From Anopheles merus (lineage: Eukaryota > Arthropoda > Insecta > Diptera > Culicidae): a DNA stretch of 64,000 bases. This document shows, piece by piece, positions 14,201-23,354 of this stretch. The translations under genes and the position numbers were made by a program. The number at the start of each line of letters is the position of its first letter. Position 1 is the first letter of the stretch. Location of the stretch: assembly GCF_017562075.2 (NCBI RefSeq), contig NC_054083.1, forward strand, positions 30,351,558 through 30,415,557, read 5' to 3'. The notes under the pieces are model-generated. The model was not told the origin of the DNA. It saw only the letters and a program-made list of their open reading frames with translations, and did no database searches.

Positions 14201-17200
14201 TTCGCAGGATCTTTTTTTATTGTTTGACACATTTGGTCAACGCCGAGAGCTGCCCGACCGAACTGTTTGCTTCATGACGGAGCACAAATGTCACACCCCT
14301 TGCTGATGATGGCCAGGAGCGCCATTTGTTTCGTCAAATAAAAGGAATGACCCTGCCTCTGTCGCTCTCGCTTTCCGTCCATCATGCGGAGAGCCATTTT
14401 CGCTACATGGGGAAGAAGAAGCCTGTCAAAAAATTGTTCAACCTAACAAGATTAATAACGGGCACTCCATCAGATTTTTAATGAATTTCTCGTCCCGGTG
14501 CAGCGCAATCGACGCGACCGATTGCACTGTCGGACTCGGGCGCTCGGGAATTTGCATTTTTATTTTCGGGATGCACAACAAAAGACGGGACGGAGAGAGA
14601 GAGTGAAGGCTGAAACATCTTTTGAGAAGAACGAACAAGAAACGAATGGACGGGGAACGGGGAATTTATGACGTGACAAGAAGACACCAGCCATGATGCA
14701 TTCAGGTGCGTTTTGGCGTGGCCACGATAACCCGCGACATGTGCTGCGGCCGCGCACTGACGATGATAAATGACAGTTCCGATGGATGTGCGTGCATAAG
14801 AAATGCATGTCCTGTGGAGCTTGCGAGACATGAAGGGGTCGAACGGAAGGGGAATGAAAGATGAAAGGCGGATGGAGACCCCGGCCCAGGAGTAACGCAG
14901 AAATGCAAAATAGAAACACAAGCTGACAGCACTCGCACTGATCGATCGTCCGAGGTCATGTGTGAGGTGAGCTGACTAAAAGATGTATTTCGGCTTCGGT
15001 GACGCTTTGTTTTTTTTTTTTACATTCTCTCGGGTGGAAAAAATGGCCGATGCTTGCAAGATGAAAGTCCAAGAAAGGAATGTGTCCATTTCAGCACACC
15101 GAAATAAAGTCCATTTCAGTTTAACGTCTTATCACAGCACGCAAGATGCTTTGTTTGAGCGAATGTAAAGATGATATTCGCGGAAGAATAAATAGGATCG
15201 TAATTGCAATCTTCATACTTTGCCACACATCCTTGCAAGGATCGTCATGGTCATTTATTTGATCATGAGCAAAACATTAATTGCAGCAAACAAAGCCTCT
15301 CAGCGCTCCGTAGTCATTCGAAACCTCAATTTAATATCCTCAAATACCCCAAATGCCACTTCCAAGCCAACGCCCACAAACGAGCACCAATTTATTGCCG
15401 AGGCTTGGAATTATTCTCACTCACGAGAATGCGGCCCCAGGAATAAGCATAATCCGTTAACTTAAATGCTTTTTGTCTGGCGTGCCTGAATGTTCGTTTT
15501 CGCCATCGCTCACTGTGCGCCATTGCACCAGCCTTCTCGATAAGCCGCACCAGTCAGACAATTTTGTTTTAGCCTGTCTTTTTTTTTTTGGTGCGCTTGG
15601 GATGTCTTGGGAGATTTTTGTGTCTTCTTCTTCTTCCCATGGTGCATCTCCTCCACCAAACAAAGCAGACACATGCCGGCACATGTCATGACCGAACACT
15701 GAGGCAAGGCTTTAAGTAGATTGTGATTTATACTCATTCGCCGTAATCTTCTAATTAATTTCAATAAAAATCTTATTTCCATTCCAACCAATGCGCCCGG
15801 AACCGGGCGGGGAGACCATCGCGCACAGACAAACATTTTTCGACCAAAATTTCGTCTTATGGTGGGTTGCTTCCCCTTGCGCTACCCCAAAGAAAAAATG
15901 GGAGCTTTCAATTGAAGTTGCCTGGACACCGACCGACGAAAGTTTCGTGACTCATGCTATCGCCGTGTGCCGTCGTGCAGCCAGAATTTATGCTGCAAAC
16001 GCGCCGCACGAATCTTTGCCGCAAGACCGGCGCGGCATAATTCACCATCAAACGGAATCGGCGATCGCACCTTCGTACTTTTGCCTTCCCGCCAACCCCT
16101 GACTGACTCTGGACTGACGGACAGACCAAGGGGAGGCAGCGGTGGAGTGTGCGATGGTATGCAAGATTACAACCGCAATTACCCGGAGACAGAAGTCAGA
16201 CATGTTTGACGTGCCGGGGTACAAACAAAGCGCATTGAGTCGCGTGACGCCAATCTCTAGGACGCGATTCGTTTGCGCTGGTTTTGTTCTGTACGGGAGC
16301 TTTCGTTGCCGAATTCTTCGCCCATTTCTTTCTTTCGTTTTGTTTTTACTCGGGCCAGCGAGAGGTCATTAATCACAATGGAAAACGTCGCATATGGGCA
16401 GAAAAGTTAGGCAACCATCGACCTCAGCGCGCACGTCGTGTTTGGGCTTTGGCGTGTCGGTTATTGTGATTAGTACACAATCAGATTGGACGACTCATTT
16501 ACTAGCAACGGGTTTAATGCTGGGGTAGTGACGGGTCACATGGTCGTGGGGCATTTTTTCGGTACATTTATTTCGCATTACATTGTGGGAAGCTTTTTTG
16601 TCACGGATTTGTTTCCCAGCTTACAAGGCAGTTATTAAACGACATGCCATAATTTGCCGTTTTGGCCCTGCTCATTTTTCTTTGCGTTGGAACATGAGGC
16701 AAAGAAACCAGTCATTATTTTAATGAACACCGCATAAAGATAATTCACTGTGGTGTTAACTAGTTAGGTTATGATTAACGAAACAAATACTTCCCATGGT
16801 GCACGGTTAATGTCGATGAGATATAGCATTCCGAAGGTGTGTTTTTTCAGGAGTTGAGAAATTCCTGTTGTTCAGACATGTGTTGTGTCGTTCACTAGTG
16901 AGGAGCTTACCATAGGCTTTCGGACTTTGCCTCTTTTGAGGACATTTGAAAGAAGAGATCAAAGGACGTTTAATAACAAGCTAGCTCAAAGTGAAATCAA
17001 GTATCACATTTCAATAAAGTTTGGAGGGTGTCAATATTCTTAGTGTTTTAATATGTGTACTGATAAAACTGATGTCTTTGCTCTTGCCCTTCCATCTTGA
17101 ACTCGACACGATTTCGCAGCATAAGACGGTTTGCATATAGTACTTGATAGTTTGAAATTTCGTTCTACACTCAGTGCTCCTTGGACAAATAGTCAGTTTT

Positions 17201-17208
17201 TACACATC

Positions 17209-17220
17209 GAGAAGCAATAC
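17209..17220. repeat. Target site duplication of non-LTR remnant (left)
   Basis: Reads GAGAAGCAATAC directly beside the GAA-rich tail of the element. It matches 18106-18117 (GAGAAGGAATAC) at 11 of 12 bases, and a further CACAT is shared upstream of both, with a one-base length difference. Confidence 0.7.
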
Positions 17221-18105
17221 TTATTCTTCTTTTTCTTCTTCTTGGCCTGCTCATGTACGAGTACGTCTAGTAGACATAGCCAGGTCGCCAATCCGTTTCC
17301 AGAAAACTCGGTCCTGGGCTGCAGTCCTCCAACCACCGCTGCATCCGATCTCCGACAGGTTCGTCTCCACCTGATCCAGCCAACAAGCTCGCTGTGCTCC
17401 TTTACGCCTCTTGCCGAACGGATCGCTGACGTGCACCCTCCTGGTGGGACATGAGTCCGGCATCCTCATCACGTGTCGCAGCCATCGTATCCTTCCGGCT
17501 TTGATGACCGTCAGGATATCAGCACCGCCAAACAGCTCAGCTAGCTCGTGGTTCATCCTCCTTCTCCACAAGCTCTGCTCGCACACACCGCCAAAGATAA
17601 TCCTTAGCACCCGCCGTTCGAAAATGGCGAGGGCATTGGCGTCCTCCGTTAGCATAGTCCTAGACTCGTACCCGTAGAGGACTACCGGATGAATCAGTGT
17701 GCGATATATGGCGCATTTCGTGTGTTGCTGGGGTCTTCTGGATCGCAGGAGTTTGTGGAGCCCGTAGTAGGCACGACTTCCCTGAACAATGCGCCTTCTG
17801 ATTTCGCTGCTTACATTGTTATCCGAAGTTACGATCGTACCAAGGTAGCAGAACTCCTCTACCACCTCGAGATCGACCGCTTTATCACGTACAGAGCCCC
17901 CGGCAAGCAGGCCCTGCTCATTTTTTGGCTTTGTCTTCGTCGCATTGATCCTCAATCCAATCCTTTCGGCCTCGCGTTTCAGTCGGCTGTACGCTTCACA
18001 CACCGCCGCAGTGGAACGTCGGATGATGTCGATGTCATCCGCGAAGCCAAATTGGAGAGATCAGGTGAAAATCGTGTCCCGGTTGTCGAAGCCCGCGCTT
18101 CACAT
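17221..18105 (-). mobile_element. 5'-truncated non-LTR retrotransposon
   Basis: The 3' end of a LINE-type element on the minus strand, consisting of the distal reverse-transcriptase region, a short 3' end and a GAA-rich tail on the plus-strand left side (about 17221-17246). It lacks all upstream sequence, as is usual for target-primed insertion that stops early, and is flanked by an imperfect duplication of 12 bp or more. The stop codons and mismatched duplication point to an old copy. The clade is uncertain. The C-terminal region resembles the Jockey/I/Loa-type LINE proteins widespread in arthropods, from memory. Confidence 0.88.
17251..18100 (-). pseudogene. Reverse transcriptase C-terminal fragment
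   Basis: The frame reads IFT, a TGA stop (18061-18063), then SLQFGFADDIDIIRRSTAAV and stays open to a TGA at 17251-17253, about 270 codons. FADD is the catalytic box of reverse transcriptases. Downstream are EEFCYLG, a YGYESRTM segment in the place where family members usually have a Gly-Ser-Glu-Thr-Trp motif, ERRVLRIIFG, GRIRWLRHVMRM, and a basic end with CWLDQVETNL and RTRT. These occur in this order in many arthropod LINE proteins. Fingers, most of the palm, endonuclease and ORF1 are absent, so no activity is expected. The frame is otherwise intact, which suggests moderate age. Confidence 0.88.
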
Positions 18106-18117
18106 GAGAAGGAATAC
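18106..18117. repeat. Target site duplication of non-LTR remnant (right)
   Basis: Reads GAGAAGGAATAC, one mismatch from the left copy at 17209-17220. It marks the truncated 5' boundary of the element. Confidence 0.7.
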
Positions 18118-20622
18118 AAAGTTTGCTATTTATTTAAGGGTATATAAAGTCTATGATTCTTTCAGTAGCATCGTTGAAAATTTGTGTTTATTCTTGATAG
18201 TAGTTCAACTCTAATGTCTAGTTCTTCTAATCCATTTATGATCGGATCGGTCACTAGAAATTAGATCATCAGATTGAGAAGAAAAATAGCCTATTTCATG
18301 GCCTCACCTGAAATAGCCATGAACCCTACACGTGACATAGGGTTTCTCCTAGGGAGGATATTGTGTCTTTGAGAGACATTTTCGAACATGAATCGTGTCG
18401 TCTAAGCAAAGTAAATGTGTGTTAAAATAGGATTTAATGATGTCAGGTTGGTCTGATGCTACAATTTCAAAATTTCCCATAATGCCCGATTTTAAACTGC
18501 ACACACATTTTGCAACATTCCCACAATGCATCTAATTCCCCGATTGTAGTATATCGTTGCTCACAATTTCCGTCGCAGGCGCGTTCCGGCTCTGTGATCA
18601 TCGGCACAAATCACACCCAACAACAGCAGCCAACACGACGGCGCCTGTCGTCAACGCGTTGCTTCCGGCCAGCATCCTTTCGCGCCGTTCCATCCTCCAA
18701 TCGCGCGTCTCGATGCGTCTGTCTGCGCCTAAACACACGCACACAATCGGGCAATCGGGTCCCGCTGGTGGCAAACACATTCCTATCAATTACCACCGGC
18801 CACAAATAACCGTCACCCGGGAAGTAATTATCCCATTCACCGGTGTGCAAATTGCACCCCGAAGGTCAGTCTCGGCTACGGCCAAGCCGGGCGAGCCGTA
18901 ATGAGACAAATGATGCCGCTTATATCTCACCCCACATGTCCTCCCCAAACGGAAAGTGAGCCATCATCGAGACTAGCGCTCGTGCCCGCCGGACCGGTGG
19001 CCGATGGTTATGATTTAGTTTGCATATTTTATAGCCACAACTCATCGAAACTGTTTATTATAGAGCGATGGTGCGAACGTTCGGCCTTTGCCAGTGTCTA
19101 GGACGCACGGTGGCGGCAGCAGGTTGCCGTCTGACCGCGGGTCTGGCCAGCTCCCGTGCGGCGACTCGCGCATCACACGTCTGGCATGTCTAAAGTGCAC
19201 CCCACAGCGAGTAATTGTGCACCGGGCTGAGTGCACCACCCTCTCGACACGTCGTCAGGCGACTGGCAGCGTCAAGAGCGGTGCAGCACTGCTCTGGTGG
19301 ATGCTGTGCAGCCGCGAACCCGCCCGGCGGTCGGTTGATTAATTTAATGCAATTATTGTCGATATAAAGTTGATTAATATTTAAATAAACAACGCTTCCA
19401 TTCGACCGGTCCGTTTATTAGGATGTCCTTACCGATGGCGGCTGTCGGCGCTGTCATTAGCAGGGCTTGTGTGTTGGGCTTTTGGCAGGCGAAGGAGTCT
19501 TGACTCTTTTTCGGACACCTTCTGCAGACGCCCAGTGATACTTATACACGGCTTTTGCATTAGACGTTGGCGATTTACTACAGTGTGCAGTCAAAACGGC
19601 ACACGGTGTGTGATTCGCTGAAAAGAAGCATCGGCGAGGTGACTTTCAGCAGGCAGACGATGGGTTTGGGAAGATTTTTTGCTTCAGCCAAACTTGCAAA
19701 AAGTGCAGCTAATAAGCAACCGAACCATAAATCATGCGAATTAGCGCTGCAACGGAGCGGCCAATTTGAGGTGCAGTTGGTTGATTATTAAAATGCTGCT
19801 TTTTTGGAACGACAGGCAGTAAAGTCGTATTTTTGGGCAAATCATGAATCATTGTTCAAATAACATCATTCCGATTTTTCTGGTGACAAAGGGGATTAAA
19901 TAAGCCTTTTAAATAAGCCTTTTTATAAAATATTGAATGTTCATAGTTTAAACTTTTTTCTGTAAGTCTATCGATCTGGCAATAAAGCCAATCATAAATA
20001 TAGACAATAATAAAGCAAATTATAAATTATTTTTGAAAGTTTCACAGTTCCCCTTAACGCAGACACTTTTTGTTCCATTTTTTCCAATAACTGCTATATA
20101 AAAATTCAACAATTTTTCAAAAAAAAAATCAATCATCAAATCCAGATCAAACGTTGACTTTTTCCCACAAAAATAGGAAATTCTTTTCATGTGAAATTCC
20201 ATTCCCCAACACTGCATGCGTAGTGTCCAACGGCATGCGGGCCGTCCCTAAAAATCCCGGTACTTCGTCTGGGATCGTGTAAAAATGACTGGACCGTGAC
20301 ATGTTTATGATGTATCCCCCCCCTCCCCCCTGTCAAGACAGGTCCATGGTGACCGGGCGCGCTTGTGGTGACATTCGTCACTGGCAGGGGCCAATTCGCT
20401 CTCTCCGCGTTGCACGCTTGATACAACTTGTGCAAAACGTTGCCATTCGAAACTCAGAAGAAAAAAAAATGATAAAAAACAAACGAATGAATACAGCAAC
20501 AAAAAAAAAAAAAAACTCCCGGACGCTGTCGGACGGCATGCGGAACATCATAGGTCAAATAACATGCAGCGACCGAAAAAATCACGACGACTCGCGACTC
20601 ACAGCAAACAAACAAGGGAAGA
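18118..20622. other. Non-coding stretch before the LTR element
   Basis: No gene recognised. AT-rich at 18.1-18.5 and 19.8-20.2 kb and GC-rich at 18.55-19.35 kb. The GC-rich block has overlapping short frames on both strands without motifs. A C-rich tract (about 20318-20331) and two A runs near 20460 and 20500 precede the LTR element. Confidence 0.55.
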
Positions 20623-20627
20623 GAACC
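20623..20627. repeat. 5-bp target site duplication (left) of LTR element
   Basis: GAACC directly before the left LTR, repeated exactly at 23350-23354 directly after the right LTR. Five bases is the duplication length expected of BEL/Pao and many other LTR retrotransposons. Confidence 0.9.
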
Positions 20628-21020
20628 TGTTGCTACGCCTGGTAACAATCCGTTTATTTTCGGTAGCTTTGTAGACTTTCTTGCAACTGGCTCTCGCGTA
20701 TAGGGTTTTCGCTGCACAGTTCAAAAAATAGTCTTTCTTCTTTCGCTTGACTTTTGCTACTGTCCCTTTTGCGATGGCGGCATTTTACTCGATCAGCTGA
20801 TCTCCTTGACCTTGTTTGCCCTAAAGTTGACCGTAGATGAACTTTCTCCTAATTGGCCCTAATGTTGGAGATCTAGCTGTCTCGTATTTTCGTCCTTCTC
20901 TGTATGTTATAGCGCCATCTGAGGGGTTTATTGTGACTTATTCGAGCTATTATCAAGATAGCTCGATATATGTCAACATTCGCCTGACAGATCTCGCACG
21001 AGGTCGATATCGTGCCAACA
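20628..21020 (-). repeat. LTR, left copy (3' LTR in element orientation)
   Basis: 393 bp, beginning TG and ending CA. I compared it through its length with 22957-23349 and found no difference. It contains a perfect 9-bp hairpin (20942-20950 with 20958-20966, loop of 7), repeated at 23271-23295 in the other copy. On the minus strand an AATAAA lies at about 20927-20932 and another near the LTR end, either of which could serve as poly(A) signal. Confidence 0.96.
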
Positions 21021-21032
21021 CCCCACCCCGTA
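21021..21032 (-). other. Polypurine tract of LTR element
   Basis: On the minus strand the bases next to the left LTR read ACGGGGTGGGG, a G-rich purine tract at the position where plus-strand priming starts in LTR retrotransposons. It supports minus orientation. Confidence 0.65.
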
Positions 21033-21341
21033 AATCCTTAGAAAAGCAGGATTTGCTTATAATTAGCACGATATACCAATTTCCTGCTTCTCGACTCAAG
21101 TGTGGGATAAAAGGTTTCGTAATATGTCGCCTGATTATTCGCTGTTTATAACGCTCATCATTGCGTTTCATCTCGTTCGGTTTGTTTACTTTCTGCGCTA
21201 CAAACTTTAAGCGGTCACGTCTGCGCCTTCCTTCAATCAATCTTTCACTCAACCGTAGCTGGCATTCTGATGGTTTTACGTTATCTAGCTTGTTTGCTCT
21301 ACCTCTTTGTTTTGGGACACGAAGACGTAGGTTTGTTTGGC
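21033..21341 (-). other. 3' region of LTR element between ORF and polypurine tract
   Basis: About 300 bp downstream of the ORF stop on the minus strand. A second frame (from about 21591 down into the LTR) is open here and rich in Arg/Lys, overlapping the end of the main ORF in another frame. I recognise no integrase or other domain in it. It is probably residual element sequence needed for reverse transcription. Confidence 0.4.
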
Positions 21342-22895
21342 CTATATTCCTGTTTCGCAACGCGGATGGTAGTAACTTAACCTCAACTGTGTCGATACTG
21401 GTGAGTGCGTGTGTGTACAGATTCCTAATTTGCGCATTGTTATTTTTAGCTTTGCTACACCGTTTTGTTGTACGCCGGGGAATATGTGTCGCGTTCGGCC
21501 TCTGCCGGTAGTGGGTCCGTCGAGGCTGCCGCAACCATGGTTCATCAATCTCAAACGGCTTCTCCCGGTTGCAGAGTTGTCGGTGCTGCAAATCTCGAGT
21601 GATGCCACTGAATCGATGCGTTGAGTCCCGATCATTGACCTCAACTCCCCTTTCAGGAACGGTAGAGTCGACAGTCCCTGAAAGTGAGTAAAGTCAATGG
21701 TTAATGCGATGAAGTACGATTCTTGAAGCGGCAAACTTAGCTGTTTGAAGGAACGAGTGTTGGCAAACTCGTGTTGTCTGCTGTTGCCGCACGCCGAAAT
21801 TGCTAAGTTGGTCCGCCTCCCAGTCAAATCGTCCCTCGCTGCGTCTCCTGTGCAGCTCCTTTCCGATGGTTTTGGTTTACCCGTTACACCGGTGCATCGT
21901 GCCAGTTGTGATAGCAGAAGAGCTTGTGCTGATCCGTCGTCGGAGGTGTTGACGGTTTGTTGTCCATGTTGCAAAGGTGTGACAGACACTACACCAAATT
22001 GTTCTCTCGGTACCCACATTCTCGACGCATCGAGCAGGAGTGCGGTATTATGTCGTTCGGAAGATCGCCGCCCCTCCGCATCAAGCTCAGGAAGGACTAT
22101 TTCATCCCTGACTGCCACTGCCGAAGGAGTCCCCGATTTGATGCACGCACTTTCATTTGTAGCTACATCACAAGGCTGCTGATGCTGCTGCGGCTGCTGA
22201 TGTTGCTTATGCTGCTGATGCTGCTGATGCTGCTGATGCTGCTGCTGCTGATGCTGCGTCTGCTGATGCTGCGGCTGATGTTGCTGTTGCTGCTGCTGCA
22301 GCTGCTTGCAATTGATCTGTTCTGTGAATGTTTTCTTCACGGAAGATCGAATCGATTCTCGTTCGTACTCGAATTGAAGCTGAATCTTTTCTTGCTCGAA
22401 CTTCAGATTGGCCATTTTGAGTTCGAACTTCTTCAAGGCCATTTCTCGTTCTAGATGCTGCACTTTTACAAGTCGTGTAAGTGCAGCTTGTATTGTGCTT
22501 TTAGTTGACGCCCTTTTTGATGCGTTCGTGGTAGATGCCATCCTTGCAGCGTGGATCATCATGGGCACTTCTTCTCCTGTGGACAGCTTGTTCGCCGAAG
22601 TTTCGCCCTCGCTAGATACTGCTTCTTTGGCCTTATTATCGCCGTCGCAACTATCTGCAGGCTTCCTCGTCTTCGCGTTGGCTTCCTGGGAGGTCATTAT
22701 GTAACCCGTCTCCTTGGCTTCGCACTTTGACATCTTTATCACACACGAATCGCAACACAACGCCCGGTATTTTGTCAATGTGGTGACGCCGACACATCCG
22801 TGGTGGTACCTCATTTTGCACTTATTGCACAGCACCGTATTATTCACAGTAATATGCCGCTCGCAGCCACCACAATTAAACCCGCGTTGATTCAT
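21342..22895 (-). CDS. PHD-finger/coiled-coil protein of the LTR element (gag-like N-terminus)
   Basis: An intact 517-codon ORF starting at the ATG at 22893-22895. An upstream GTG is also in frame but is unlikely in a eukaryote. Residues 8-51 form a PHD-like zinc site: Cys8-x2-Cys11, Cys23-x2-Cys26, His31/32, Cys34, Cys48-x2-Cys51. Residues 140-190 are charged and heptad-like (EREMALKKFELKMANLKFEQ), predicting a coiled coil. Residues 198-241 are a Gln/His-rich tract encoded by CTG/ATG-type repeats. The remaining 270 residues are Ser/Thr/Arg-rich without a recognised domain and may be partly frame-shifted or out-of-frame relic. BEL/Pao polyproteins often start with such a finger and coiled coil; the capsid and nucleocapsid parts that normally follow are not visible. 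It may be an RNA- or partner-binding remnant or simply a by-product of the deletion. Confidence 0.7.
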   Translation of the reverse strand: MNQRGFNCGGCERHITVNNTVLCNKCKMRYHHGCVGVTTLTKYRALCCDSCVIKMSKCEAKETGYIMTSQEANAKTRKPADSCDGDNKAKEAVSSEGETSANKLSTGEEVPMMIHAARMASTTNASKRASTKSTIQAALTRLVKVQHLEREMALKKFELKMANLKFEQEKIQLQFEYERESIRSSVKKTFTEQINCKQLQQQQQQHQPQHQQTQHQQQQHQQHQQHQQHKQHQQPQQHQQPCDVATNESACIKSGTPSAVAVRDEIVLPELDAEGRRSSERHNTALLLDASRMWVPREQFGVVSVTPLQHGQQTVNTSDDGSAQALLLSQLARCTGVTGKPKPSERSCTGDAARDDLTGRRTNLAISACGNSRQHEFANTRSFKQLSLPLQESYFIALTIDFTHFQGLSTLPFLKGELRSMIGTQRIDSVASLEICSTDNSATGRSRLRLMNHGCGSLDGPTTGRGRTRHIFPGVQQNGVAKLKITMRKLGICTHTHSPVSTQLRLSYYHPRCETGI

Positions 22896-22956
22896 CGCAG
22901 TCACTATTTGCACGAATTGTAGTTTTCGAAAGAAATATTCGCACGTATTTTTTGAA

Positions 22957-23349
22957 TGTTGCTACGCCTGGTAACAATCCGTTTATTTTCGGTAGCTTTG
23001 TAGACTTTCTTGCAACTGGCTCTCGCGTATAGGGTTTTCGCTGCACAGTTCAAAAAATAGTCTTTCTTCTTTCGCTTGACTTTTGCTACTGTCCCTTTTG
23101 CGATGGCGGCATTTTACTCGATCAGCTGATCTCCTTGACCTTGTTTGCCCTAAAGTTGACCGTAGATGAACTTTCTCCTAATTGGCCCTAATGTTGGAGA
23201 TCTAGCTGTCTCGTATTTTCGTCCTTCTCTGTATGTTATAGCGCCATCTGAGGGGTTTATTGTGACTTATTCGAGCTATTATCAAGATAGCTCGATATAT
23301 GTCAACATTCGCCTGACAGATCTCGCACGAGGTCGATATCGTGCCAACA
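22957..23349 (-). repeat. LTR, right copy (5' LTR in element orientation)
   Basis: 393 bp, identical on reading to 20628-21020. It should carry the promoter for minus-strand transcription of the element. The bases just inside it (22940-22956 on the minus strand: TTCAAAAAATACGTGCG) are where a primer binding site should lie, but I cannot assign them to a tRNA by eye. Confidence 0.96.
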
Positions 23350-23354
23350 GAACC
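23350..23354. repeat. 5-bp target site duplication (right) of LTR element
   Basis: GAACC, an exact copy of 20623-20627. Confidence 0.9.

Larger units (their letters stand above)
7277..17208. other. Non-coding stretch between mariner and non-LTR remnant
   Basis: I see no recognisable gene in these 10 kb. The open frames are scattered and mostly overlap others on the opposite strand. Simple sequences include GA-rich DNA at about 8479-8503, a CA/TACA run at about 9649-9679, a run of about 18 C at 11220-11237, and poly-T tracts near 15010 and 15580. AT-rich blocks (7.4-7.6, 8.9-9.3, 12.1-12.5, 16.7-17.1 kb) alternate with GC-richer blocks. A 136-codon frame at 7989-8399 has no recognisable motif and I do not call it. 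Confidence 0.55.
20628..23349 (-). mobile_element. Compact non-autonomous LTR retrotransposon (BEL/Pao-like)
   Basis: A complete 2,722-bp element made of two 393-bp direct LTRs around a 1,936-bp interior, flanked by a perfect 5-bp duplication. Orientation is minus: the only long ORF runs that way and a G-rich polypurine tract touches the left LTR. The interior encodes an N-terminal finger/coiled-coil protein but leaves no room for protease, reverse transcriptase, RNase H or integrase, and none is seen. By inference it moves with enzymes supplied by an autonomous relative. The two LTRs read as identical base for base, so the insertion is young. The BEL/Pao assignment rests on the PHD-like finger plus coiled coil at the start of the ORF, LTR ends TGTTG..CAACA on the minus strand, and the 5-bp duplication; without pol it remains an inference. 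Confidence 0.9.

Noticed and set aside
22180..22310. CTG/ATG trinucleotide repeat as an independent microsatellite
   Set aside because: It is the coding sequence for the Gln/His tract of the LTR-element ORF on the minus strand.
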